Positions 24,288-38,200 of a stretch of 64,000 nt of DNA are shown here, piece after piece (the first letter of the stretch is position 1; the number at the start of each line of letters is the position of its first letter). Source of the stretch: Kryptolebias marmoratus (taxonomy: Eukaryota; Chordata; Actinopteri; Cyprinodontiformes; Rivulidae); contig NC_051433.1 of the NCBI RefSeq assembly GCF_001649575.2, positions 15,466,925 to 15,530,924 on the forward strand, given 5' to 3'. A model generated the notes under the pieces. That model had not been told where the DNA came from. It did no database searches and worked only from the letters and a program-made list of their open reading frames with translations. Made by a program: the position numbers and the translations under genes.

Positions 24288-26262
24288 CTGCACAGAGAAA
24301 CAAACAGAACGGCACAAAGATGACATTTGAAGCAGCAGCACTTCTGTAATCTAGCACTGTGAGTTCACGACAAAGATTTCTTTTTGAGAAACTTGTCTTC
24401 ATTGGGTGGCTTCATAAAAATGTCAGAATAAACTGTTGCAAAAACCCATGGGTGGGCATAATCTCAAAAACCTGGGATTAGGAGGTTGAAGAGGTGGTGG
24501 TGGAATGAATCAAGAGATTATATGGATGACCTGAGTTCTCCTTTAACAAAGAAGTTTTAGTCTCTGTTTTGGTTTTGGTTTTGCTATAAAGGGATAGTCT
24601 GGAATTTTTGAAGCAGTATTCTGTGGAAAAGTCATCTAGAAAAAGACCTCTGAACAACCTCAATTTGGAGAAACTGAGTTTAATTCTGACCAGGCATACA
24701 GGGTAAGTGCAACAGACTATATTTGCACTTGCAAACAACCATTGCATTCTATGTAAATAACTGTTTATGAAAATGACTGTGATATGAAAATTTATAAAGT
24801 ATTATTTGTGTGAACCGCTATGAAAGCTTTGAGGCTCCCCTCGAACTTTGTGTGAGCTCATCAATCCAGTCAGAGTTAAACCTTATTTCTCAGAACTGAG
24901 GTTATTTAATAACCTTTTCACAGAAGCCCATGTTGAAATATGGTAAATGGACTGTACCAATATAGCGCCTTTTTAGCCAACCAGGCCACTCCAAACACTG
25001 TACAACACAATCATACAGAGCTCTACTACATCTCTACAAAGCTAATCTGAATAAATCATCTATAGAAACTAATCGGTGGTTTAATCTGAACTGTCACTTT
25101 AAGGCACCAAATACTCCTGAGATGGAAAAACTACATAGTTACGGTTAGGAACAAAAATCTAAATCACACCACCTTGTGACAAATAATGAAAAATATGTGG
25201 TAGGAGTGCCAGCAACACATAAACATTAAATTATCTACGGGTTCTAGAAATATAAAAAGCAAAACAAAACAAACAAACCAAACACAAACCTCTGATCACA
25301 ATGGCAACATCGCTACCAAACGGGAACCAAAAGACAGAACCCAAATGAAATGTAAATCCAGTGTTATTATGAGTGATTCTGTCACTTGATACGGCAGCTA
25401 CCTGCTCCTTGAGCTCCGTCAGCTGTCCAGACAGGTTGGCCACCAGCCTCATGGTCGACTCCAGCTTCTCCTGCAGGTTCCTGATTTCATTCTGCTCGCC
25501 CTCTGCGTCGCTGCTCACCAGTGACATGGCACGCATCCGAGGAAACCAGTCCAGGTTGTGCTCCTGTGGTTGAGCAGACATATCACTGATGGAGATAAGC
25601 GAGACCAGGGGTCTGCAACCTATACAACCAAAAGAGCCATTTCTGCTCCTTCTCTGACTAAGTAAAACTTATCCGGAGCCGCAAAACCTACTTACAGCTT
25701 TAAATAAAGATGACGCAACTCATTAAGTGTTCTAAATATAAAATTAATTGTTGACATTGTAGATTTTTATGCAAGGACAAAGAAAGTGACCGAACAATAA
25801 CATGTCAGGTCATGTGAGTCCTGTCCATATAATTATGGAAAATTAACCATAATTACTAAAGTATATACCGTCTAACAAACTGTTACAGTAACAAGGCTAT
25901 TTTGTTGGGCAATTATTTGTGACTATCTCGTGCTAAAGTTAACAGCCATCATGGTAACCTTAAACGAACCTTGCTTTTATCAAGCCATCACGCATTCTGG
26001 CTCAACTTGTTGTTCGACGGAACAGGATTTTGTGTTTACGCTGTAGGACGGCAGCAGACTTGGAGCATGAACGACAAAAGAGTCCTCGGTCAACGGGAAT
26101 CAGCGAGTTCTTATCTTGGCTTGATCAGTTATATGGTTAAACCCTTGCTCTTGTCTTTTGTTTGTTTCAGGGACTTCCTCATTGTCAGCGCCAGTCGGTT
26201 TGCGTTATTAAATAGGCATAACCAGCACGTCTGTCTGGAGAGATTAAAAAAGAGGAAGAGCA

Positions 26263-26296
<34 letters not shown>

Positions 26297-29200
26297 CGAG
26301 CCAGTGTATTAGTGTGATTCAGTACCATAAACAGTAAAATTGCTTAAGGACGCCTGCAAGAAATGTGACACATCCAAACATCCCAAAGAAATGTTGCTCT
26401 TTCATTTGGGTGTGCAGCGACGGTCAGAGCAACGCCTCAGTTCCACTGAATGTATTTGAAATGACAAAACAAGAAGATAAATCATCGCGCCGTGAAAAAC
26501 TCCTTCAGTTAATGTCACATGCATGTTTTCAGAAAATCAACAATCTCGCTGCGCCTCTGTGACCTCGCTCGGCATGCAGTTTGGTTTCAAAAGAGCATAT
26601 TGTCATTGTCTTATCAACACGTTCACAACAGATGTGTAAGCGAAGAAGATGGGGCTGTGTTTCACGCTTTTTGTTTACCTTGATCATCTCAGCCACGTAG
26701 CTCTCAGGACCCGTGTATTCCGTGGAGTCTTTGACTTTTACCAGGACAATGAAGTACAGATAGTGCCACATATTATGCTCCTCCTTGATGTGCTCTTCGA
26801 AAGTCACCGTCTTATTGTCAAACTTGTCACGCTCCAGACCTGCAACACAGCAATACCAATGTTTATGGGATGAAAATGGTGTATTGGAAAAAAAAACCAC
26901 ACACATAAGAAGCTGATGATAGCTTCTCATTTAACTGTTTATGTTTTTTTTTAATTACACGTGTGTCAATAATCTACAATAAGCTGGCTAATGTTCCTGT
27001 GATCATTATTTCTTTTTTTTTTTTTTTTGCTGTCACACTTTCAAAGTTCATGTACTGTTGGACTGTTTCAAACATCTTATATTGCGCTTTATTTTTCTGT
27101 GTCAGCATCTTCTCTACCAGACTGCCTCCATGATGTTGGGATCAGGACTCTGTGGGGGCCAGGTCATCTGCTGCAGGACTCCGTGTTCTTCTCATGACTA
27201 CGACGGTTATTTATGACTCGAGTCCTTGTCCTGTCCTGTCACGTCATTGTTATGTTTAGGATCGAAATGACGTGCCTGTGACAGTATTACATGATCTATT
27301 ACATGATGGGTAGTAATACACAAACACACACGATTTGTCTAAGCCCTTTACTTTAACCCAGCGATGTACAGTCAGGGTTGTGAAAGTTTTTACAATTAAA
27401 AGTTCAGTTCACACATACGTTAAACGAATCAACTGTTACAGCTGAATAATTAAGTGGTTTATGTTTATTTCTCCCAATTCTAGCAGCTCTTCGATGCCAA
27501 GTCGGGTCTGCAGACTGAGATCTGCATGAACTACTGCTGCAGCACCGGTTTAAATACAACGTTGCCCTCAGAAGTCATTTTAATAACACCAAATTTTTTG
27601 AAATTCTGCTTCTGTCGAAAAAAAGAAATCATCAGTGGCTCTGATTGATCAGAAACCTGATTTGCTGTTTTCATGCTGATTTAGGCTTGCAGGCATAACT
27701 CCAGTTTCAGCAGTATTAAAGTCAGACCTGCTCAGATCAAAATGAACAAAAATGATGAACACCATTCAGAAATGCTTATTAGCATTCATCTTGGCATCTA
27801 TGGAAAGAAAAAGACAAATTCAAAAGTGGACAGAACAATTGCGATGAATAATGTATGGTTCAAAGTTTAGCTTCTGTCTCTTTTGGGGATGACTAATAAG
27901 ACTTAACTCTGTTCTATACATTAGGTTGATTGGTAGAAAAATGATGCAGGACCAGACAACTTTGTTTAAGGTGAGCCCAGCTATCTGCTTGTCAGGCAGG
28001 GTGCACGTTTTACTCTGTGATGTAGAGAAGTGAGAATATTTATTTCAAGCAGTTCAACAGTCTCCTTTCTTTTTTTGCAAACTATTTTGTTGCAACTCCA
28101 GATCAAATCCATACCCCCCCCCAAAAAAAAAAATAATACTGGAAAACTATACTCATAGAACTAAGAGACATTTACTATTTCTAAAATGTTAACTAATTAA
28201 CATCATACTTGAGTAGTGGCTGTTGTATTTGGTCCAGCATTTCTAATAACATATTTAATCTACAATAGTCTCATTTTACTATTAATGTGTTTTTGATAGT
28301 TATTTGTGTTAAGTGTTATTCATTAACTTTTGTACCATTAACCTGCTAATGACTGCAGATGAAAAAAAGCCCATAAGGCTAAATCTGGCACATTTACATG
28401 ATGGACTTAAATACTCATGTTAAGTAATATCAGATCACTAACAAACTAAAATCATAATTACTGTTTTTTAAATTCATTTATTTATTTCTACTTTACAGTG
28501 TGCAACCCACTGTAATGCTGATTGCAGATTTTACACATTTTCTTTTCTTCAAATTAAGCTGCTTTGCTATGAACATGAGTCTGAAGTCTTTGCTTTTTTA
28601 ATCAAAAGATTTTTTTTTTTCTCTCTCGTTTCATTTTTACCACTCAGATCAATTTCACACTGGTAAACCACGAGTCATCTTCTAAACACAGGAAGTGTTT
28701 TTTGTAAAACAGAAATTATGACTATGAGTAAGGTAAAAGATAAAAACGGATACAGGGGTGAAACATGCAACGCCTCTATACAAATAGTAAAGACAAGCTT
28801 AAAGTAACCTGACGTAGGTAGCTCCTTAAACAACCTCAATTTGGAGAAATAAAGTTTAATTCTGACTGGATCGACAAGCTAATGGCTAGTCTGAGCAGGA
28901 TTCAAAAGTGGATTGTTTCCATCTTAAAACAACTCTGTACTCAAATCTTTTGAACCGTCATTCAAAGGCAGTTTTATAAAACTTTACATGGTTACTCTGG
29001 CAGAAATATTATGCCATTCCTGCTGGAAGGACCCCAGGCTGCACCAGAAGTGCTACAGCTAGCTGCTGCTGTCCCTGTTTGCCCTTTTAAATAACCATTA
29101 CATTCTATGTAAATGACCATGTAATTTGAAACTGGCAGTGATATAATTGTTTATAAAATAATCTTTACGAAACTTTTGAGATTAAAGTTGTTACTTTTTG

Positions 29201-32200
29201 CTTTGGTCTTAGTCTCGCTGGGACTAGCCATTAGTTCAAAGTCATGTTGCAATTGAAGTTTATTTGTTCAAAGAGCTATCTGCAACAAGTAAGATATCAA
29301 TTGTTCAAACCCTTCCACAGAATCCCACTTCAAAAGATCTGATTTATCTCTTTAAAAATACCAACACTGTGATGACTGACCAACAAAATAGTTCTCTTTA
29401 ATAGTAGTTACATTATAAGACAGCATGATGTTTAGCAACATATGACTATGAGTTGGTTGGTGATAACTCAACAATTAAAAAAAAATATTACAAAATTAAT
29501 ACTGGTTAGTCTTTTCGACAGAAGATGGGTGTGAGCCTGATGGGTTGGACAAAAATGTATTTGGCCGCAGATAAAGATCAGCCATGTGCCAGATGAACAT
29601 GACACAAACCAATCACTGGCTTCAGCCCCCATGAGCCCTACAAACCAATAAAACGCAGCAAGAGACGGAATGGCTCATGAAACCAAGCAGGAGGACGCCA
29701 GGCCACTTTATTCCTGCCGAGACCGACTCCTAATCTCTGCATCTCCTGTTTTCTTGTGGTCCTTCTGGAAACCATAGAGACAGCAGCTCCCCCTGTGGCC
29801 TGGCCTTATTTAACATGAGTGAGTCAGAGCTGAAGGCTGGCTGCTTGACACAATACTGCTCCCTTTCCATATGCTTACCACTTGTCCTGACTGCCTGTCT
29901 CAACATATGCGCGCTCACACACATCCTCACAATACCTCATGTAGTGCTGAGCTCACACACACACACTGTAAATGTACTTATTTATATAAATACACGTTTT
30001 GTACTCATGCACACAATGCCATACAAAGCAGGGACAGTGTGGATAATCGGCAGAGTTGCAAAACATATGGTAGGGAAATTAAGTGTGCGCATGTGAGAGT
30101 GTAGGAGAAAATGTGCGTGTGAGTGAGACAGACATGAATTATAGAGGCCGAGCTGAGCAGTGGCAGGAAGCTCTCATGACTCAGCCTTCGTTGGAACGGC
30201 AGAAAAGTGAAAAGGGGGGGTGGGGGATGTGGGGGAACTTCAGCTAAATGCATCCACCTTTACAGATGTACTTACCAGAAACCTCAAATACAACAGAAAA
30301 TCCGGCATTCTTTTGGGAATTTGGGAAGAGAAGGAGTGGCTTCAAATGGATTGTTAAAGATAAGCAAGCTTTAAGTGTAGAGGCCATTCAGCAGGAAAAA
30401 AAATAGCCTTGATAGGCAGACATGGCATATTTGTTTTAGCAGAACTGGAATGTTTCCAGTGTTTTTATAACTTATATATTTAACTTTATATTAATTTTCT
30501 TTTTCTTGTTTTGTGTAATTAAGTTTGTGCTTAAAAATAGTTTTCAAAGAGTGGGGAAAAGAATCTAACTACCACATTAAAGAGACATGATTACCCCAAC
30601 GAAAAGACTGCGTTTGAACTTCCTGAAACAGACTTATGAATTTCCCTTTTAAGTTACATGACTCGATCAAAGGGTTAGCAGCTGCTTGAAATTCCACCTC
30701 GTTTTACCAATCAGATGACCAGTCGGAGCATGCTGGACCTTTTGGGGAGGAGCTGGAATTCTTCTCTTTATGTTGGGAAGGAGCAAAGCAGATGTTCTTG
30801 CGTGCAGTTTCCCCAAATGTCCATCATCATAAATAACTACACCACATGTTGGTCAAATGATTACTGCGTGAAATTTTAACTGAACACAGTTCCACATGAA
30901 CGCAAGGCTAAAACAATTAAAAAAACAAATTCATAAAACACCTTTCCTTTGTGGACAGCCCCCAAAAAGCACAAGACAGTAGCTGCACTGAACAATCTGA
31001 ATTGTTTTACCACCAAGTTCCTCTCCTTCCACAAAACATCCATGTCCACAATGAATTTTCTGGAGCGAGGTAAAACCTGAATCACCAACAACAGCACTAA
31101 AAAAAAAAAAAAGAAAAAGTGACCTACATCTTTGATTGTTGAACATATTTCTGACGCAACACCGTCAACAAAGAAATGCGTGTTTTGCAAAGCTGTCGGA
31201 GTGGATGCAGAACCATGAATGAACATTTAAACAATATTTATGGTTGTCACTGTTGGCATTGCAAGTAATTAGTAATGATTTTTTTTAACTTACTGCGTGC
31301 TGTTTTTTAAAAAATCAGTTTGCAGTGTGCTAATCTCAGCTCAACTTGTTGTACGTGTCATCAGGTTGGATACTGAGCTCTCATACTATAACAACGTCCT
31401 TAAAGGGTTATTAAGTGTGATCTGAAAGTGTAAAACCATTCCTGTAAAAACACCTGCCCGGTAGGAAAGGGAGCAGAAGTGGAGTGTTTTATCACACTTT
31501 CTAAACTTGAAAACATCTAAAGATGCTTTTTTTTTTTTACTAAAGCATGTTACATTTCATTAAGACTTCAGAAGATTATGCCAGCTTGTGAAAGTCACAA
31601 AACGGTTCATTTGAAGGAAGTAAATGTTCTTGTAGACCTCCAACTAAAGTCCCTTCAGTAGACAAGCTGAGGACACTTACCACAAATGAAACAAGTCGTC
31701 TTCAAAACCTCTTCTTTCTTTTGTTTTTCACTTCTCAGGTCAGCAAAAGTGTCAATGATTACACCAAAAATGAGGTTGAGGACGATGATAATAACCATGA
31801 AGAAGAACAGCAGGTCGTAAATTACTCTGGCTGCAAACAGTGGCTCCTAAACAAATGAAAGAAAACAAGGTTGTACAGAGTGCACATCTTAAAAATGGAC
31901 ATTTCAGTGATTATTTAGGTACTGAGAGCAAATGAGGGAGATTGTTCTGCTCAAATACATGATCCAAAAGGCAGGCCTTAATATGCTGGGGATGATGTCA
32001 TGTGTTTAAAATGAGGTTAATCTTGGGCCTTTCTGTATGTTAATGGAAACAAGGCCACAGGTACCAGATGCTGAAATAACAGAGACGACAGAAAGTCAAC
32101 ATGATGCAGCTGGGCTTGGTCAGGTCAGCATAATCCATTGATCAAATCAGGAACCCATTTCATATTTTTTATTGCCTGCCTCTGAGAGGTTTGTTTTTGC

Positions 32201-35200
32201 CTGTGCGTGTGTCTATCTGTTATCAAAATATCCCATAAACCACTGGATGAATTTTAATGAAACTCGCAGAAAGTAATTGGATGTACATCTACAGCTGATT
32301 ATCTTTTGGAGTCAAAAGTTAATGACTCCAAAAGCTCAAGATTCAAGACCTGATTAAAAACAGCTGCCACAGCCAGATGAACCTAAAAAAACCCCCCCCA
32401 AAAATAAAGAAATAGCTGTAACTCTGTCAATTTTATAAATAATGACCTACAATTTGGTGTGCTGGTAGCTGAGAGTCATCCTAACACGTACTCTGAGCGC
32501 TACCCGATTTCACAAAAACTTGGTTTATAATTTTACCAACCGTTTCCTTCAAGGAAGGAATGCCAGGCCTTCAGAATTAATTAGGTTGCCAAAAATAATG
32601 AGTAGTCTTGTCTGTGGGTGCAAGAGTCAAAAGCCTCTTTATTTTACGACTCTCCCACCTTTAGGAAACTATGCAGGGTATTATTCATGTCTTGAAACTG
32701 CCTCATTTCTTCAGAAACTGAGTACTCTGATCCAAACACTAAAGTGTTGCATACACACATTCACATCCTCTTTCTGACATCACTTTCAGTTGAGCCTGAA
32801 TTCAGTGGAAGCCTATTCCAGGACTTGATTTCTCACACAAGCCAGAAGCAGTGCAGCTGGAAGGGAAACGTTGCGAAAGCTCCTCGCTTTAAAATCAAGA
32901 GTTCAGTGTGCTGTGAGCTCACATGCAACTCACATGACCTGTTCTGCAGCCACACACACAGACACACAGACTGGGACCCTGAGGAGGAATCATTCCAGGC
33001 AAATACCTCCTTAGAAGGCTTACGAAGAACATCCCCCACGCCTCCTCCACTCCTCAAACCGTGACTCAACACGGTAACAATACACATCAGCAGGGAGTCG
33101 CATGTCCGCTCCATGTTGCTGTCCTCCTCATCGTCATCCCCGGTTTCTGATTAAACAGAGAGCACCAGAAGTTTAACCCTCAACAGTTTATTGAGAACCA
33201 CAAAACGGGTCATATTCAGGAAATCAACACACCCTGTTGTGTTTTTACCAACCTGGTCAAACCGGCCAACCAGGAACGCCGAGATTAACCTCAGCCAAAA
33301 CAAACTGTAGCTCAAAGTATCTGATCAATTCAAAAACACATCAACCAAAGCGATATGCAAATATGTCACGTGTGGGAAATGTGTAAAACATTTGCATATC
33401 CTTCACCTCAAATTAATCACATGTTTGAATAGATGCCTTTCTTTATGTGTGCAGGGTATTAGCTTAGATTCCATGGAACTACGTCACTGTGTGTTTCTCC
33501 ATTTAACTAAAGTAGTAAAAGTTGTTCAAACAATACTTGTGAACTCACTTTGACGCGTTTCTAAATTCCTTACTTTGAATCATAAATTGAAGGACAAAAA
33601 AAGATTATGACACCAGTATAGCAATAATCTGCATTTTATTTACTCATGAATCAATAATAGTGCCACACTCAGTATGCTTATCGTGTGATAATGTTGTACT
33701 TGTGATATTCATATTTAGCATTTTTTTTTAAAAACTTTAAACAATAAAAGCAGCATTTTTGTTTTTAAAAATGCCTACAGCCTTTTAGTAATGAGTAAGT
33801 TGTGTAAGTAAGTTAATTCTTTAAATTTAAGGCATAATCTATTTTGTTTTAGAACAAACATCCTTGACTTTACTTGCATAACTTAGTATCAGTTTTGTTT
33901 GCATGTTTTGGCTCTCTGTGAGACGCCTGTTAGTCAAAGCGGAAATGTTTTTGTTCAGCTGGAACGTAAAACGAGGAGGGTCTGTAAGTCGTTCTAAAAT
34001 AGTAGGAGGAGGAATATTGAACACCTCCGACAGAGTAAAACTGTTCTGACTTGAACAGACAGAAGTGTTTACATTTTTATACCATGGTTCAATGCTGAAG
34101 TACAGTCATGGGAAAAAGAAAGTCCACCAGCTTTCATTTTTAGGGTTTTACCTAAGAAAAATGATCTGCTCTTTACCAGATAGTAAAATTATTCAGATCT
34201 TACCTCAAGTATTTTAAAACACAACAGTTTCCACCACGTCAACAAAAATTAAGCCAAACTGAAAAACTGTGTGAAAACTTAAGTTCACCTCATGATAACT
34301 TTATCAGTCCCTTACATCATTGTGGATGAATTTTGGCCCACTCTTCTTTACAACGTTGCTTTAGTTCATGGAGGTTTGTGAGCATTAGTTTCTGCACAGC
34401 TCTCTTCAGATCCCACCACAGCGTTTCAGTCAAGTTGAGGTCTGGACTTTGACTGGACCGGTGCAGCACTTTGAGTCTTTTCTTTTTTACCCGTTCTGTT
34501 GTAGATTTGCTGCTGTGTTTGAGATCATTGTCCTGTTTCATCACCCAGTTTGGCCCAAGATTTAGCTGTTGGTCAGATGGTCTCACGTTTGACTTTTCAA
34601 TACTTTTGTATGATCATGATCGACCCAATGACCGCACGGTGTCCAGGTTCTGTGGCTGGAGAACAAGCCCAAATCATCGCCCCTCCACTACTGTGTTTGA
34701 CAGCTGGGATCAGATGCTTCTGCTGATATGCTGCGTTTGGTTTTCTCCAAACATGGCGCTGTGCATCATGGGTATATGTCTCTACTTTGGTTTGTAAATT
34801 TGCTTCTGAATGAACTGCAAGACTTTTGAAACAAAGTCTTTGGACAAATGAGACCAAAGTCATGTTGCTGTATTTGTTATAGAGAGTTTTCTCCTGGTAA
34901 CCCTTCCAAACAAGCCAAACTTGTTCAGTCTTCTTCTAATTGTTCTGTCATAAACTTTAACCTTTAACCTGCTAACTGAGGCCTGTCGTGTGTAAGATTC
35001 TCTGAACATTGCACAATCTGACCCTGGTGTGACTTTGCTGGATCATCCACTCCTGGGAAGATTGGAAACTGCCCGAAATGTTTTCCTGTTTTGAATAACT
35101 TGTTTTGTCACTATAGAAAGAAAAACTCCAAATGATTTGGAAATGACTCTTAACCTTTCCCAGACTGATAGGCAGCAACAGTTTCGTCTTTAAGGTCATT

Positions 35201-38200
35201 GCTCATGTCTTTCCTCCTCATTGTCTTAACACATACCAGCAAACTGTCAAAACTCCCGGCTTTGTAGACGTGCTCACACTGACGATGATTTAGTTAATCA
35301 ATACATCTGACTGGCAGCACCTGACTGCGACTGTCCCTCCTAAATTCTATAAAAATCAGCAAGGCTGGACTTTTTTATTTTGTGTGTTTTTGTATACTTG
35401 AAGTCAGGTTTGAACCTGATAAAGACCAGGTCATTTTGATTACATCCTCATACGTAAGGGTGGACTTTCTTTACCTCCCATTACTGTAATGAAAACTTTT
35501 CTATTTCCTCAGAAATAAAAAAAAGTATATAAAAAAGTTGCAGCTGCGAGCCTATTTACATGCATTATCTATCACAGTATTTTGGGCTAAAACTTTTATC
35601 TGTATATAGTTTGTAGGAAACCGTTTTTGCTGGTTTATGATCCCAACCAGCCTGATGGGTGGGAAGTTCCAAGAAACTGAACTTTTTTTCAAGATGTGAC
35701 CATAAATCCATGTCACGTGCAGGTTAATGAGGTCACACGTGAGTTACTCGGGTCAAACGGCAGTCATCTGACACTCACATGCATTTAAGTGAGAATTGGT
35801 GTTAAAATGCAAAACAAAATGGAAAAAAAAAATCAAAGCTTTCATTTTCTGTAATATGAGAGCTCAGTTCTCTAGTTGACTACAACTTCTCTCCTACCTT
35901 CCTCATATTAATCTCTATATGCTGTAATTTTACCACCCACTACCCGTTTCTGTAGCAAATCACTTAGTAGTTCAATTAGAAAACAAGGGACATGAAAACA
36001 CGCCTCAACATAAGTTAAATGATTGGCTTGCAAATACAAACAGTATAACTTATGTTGCCTTTAATTTACATCATAAATTTGCTCTTGACAGTTTTTCACA
36101 CTTTGAATCAGAACAATTACCTTCCTGCAGAACATTGGAGCTGCAGTTCTCATTGTGACACATTCCTGTAGTCAAAAAGTCTCCAGCCATAGTGTCTCCG
36201 TTTTCTTTAAAAACAGGAACAAACAGAACATTAGTTTTAACATACAGGTCTCGTATGTTTAAGGGAAAAAGCCCAGAATGTCAGCTGTGCGTCCTCACTC
36301 TGGGTGGTGTTGGGTATCCGGTCCACCTCTAGGATGAAGTCGTCTTTGAAGAAGATGTAGCCAACGATGGAGAACAGGTAGACCAAAATGAGAGCGAGCA
36401 CAGCCGTCAGCACGATGGAGCGTCCATTTCGAGTCACACTCTTGATGACGTTCAGCAACGTCTCTTCTCGGTACACCAAGTCAAACAGCTGTTGGAACAC
36501 GACACAAATTACAAAGGTGCAGAACTAAAGAACAACAAAAGATTTGATCATCTAAATGCTAGGATTGTGCATCTCTGATCTTTGGATGATATGATATGCA
36601 TCTCAGTGCACTGGCAATAATCCAATTCATTAAGACCAACAAAACTGACAACATAACATGGGTCTTTATTTAACACAATGTGATTTGATGCAATAAAACA
36701 GGATGAGGCAAAGGAATGATCCTCTGAAAGTCATAGAGACTAATCATTTAAAAAATAAAACATTTCAGAAGCAAACCTCCCTTACATTTTTATAACACCT
36801 GGCTCACAAATTAAACATTGAAGCACAGTGTAAAATAAAAAAAGTGCCAGGCAGCAGATGTGTTTAGCAAAATATTTCACTAATCACTGGATAGATTTTA
36901 ATGAAACTCTCAGAAAGTAATCACTGCATGCACATTAACGACTGATTAACTTTTGGAGTCAATCCGATTCAGGGTGGACGCCACAGTTTTAATCCACCAA
37001 AGCAAACACAAGAGAACTGCCAAAGGTACAAAATATGCCCGTCAGAAAATTGTCCAAAACATGAGCTGCTTCACACAACAATCCAATCTAGAGTTGGAGC
37101 ACAGGCAAGGTTTCCAGAAAGTGTTCACCTGTGAACTTTAACCTCTTGACCTTGAAATAAAAACGGATCATTCTTGACCCATGAGATGTCCAGTTGTGCA
37201 GTTTGACATCCTTACGTTACACCGTTGCAGAGTTTGAGCTCGGACAAATAAGCGAACAGATGGACAGCCCCGTCTTATAACAGGCGTATGAGAATCACTA
37301 TAATTTAGTCATTTTTACAGATATTGGGCAACAATTTGGTATGGTTGTAGCTGAGACACATCCCAACACACACTCCAAGAGCTAACTGATCCCAAAAAAA
37401 TCTATTTGAAATAATACATATTACATGCTGCCTTAAATGCCAAAGTTTTAAAACTGTTAATATTCTAGAAATTGGATGGATTATGTCAGAACACCTGGCA
37501 GCAAATCAGAATAGTGAACATTCAAATACACATAGTTCAATCATTTTTAGTGCACTTTGTTTTAACAAACTCTAACCCACATCAAGGTTTTTCTTCAGGA
37601 ATATAAGTTAATTCACATGATCAGGGTGAAGAACACTGCTAAGTTACTTAGAAATACTAGAAGACAACAGATATGGCACCAGAAGAAGAATAATGCATAA
37701 AAAAACAAAACAAAAAAAACAGATTTAACTGATCTTTCCTTTAAGGCCTGTAGGAACAAAACCTGCTTGCAGACTCTTCATCTAATGAATGAATGGGTCT
37801 GATATCAGGTCAAATCAAATGATATATGTCAATTTAATCACAAAATTGCATCCAATAATGGCTGCTACTACTGATGCAATCAAGCTGTGCACACGCAGGT
37901 TCATTAATCAGTACGGATCAGTTAATCTTCACATCCCTAATAAGTATAAAATGTTATGATAATTTTGATTTCTTTGCTAAATGTTCCCTTTCCTGCCTCA
38001 CACTACTTGTTTTGATCTGTTATGTTGCACTTGTATAGGAGCTGTAATCGTGTCATCTTCAATATGACAAGTCTAAAACAAATCTGTGGCACCGGCACTT
38101 AACACTCCAAAAAGAAACGCAACAACATTTAATCAACAAATCAATCAAAGTTTGGCTTCTTGGAATGTTTGTTTGAACACACCATTACAAAAGGATCAGG

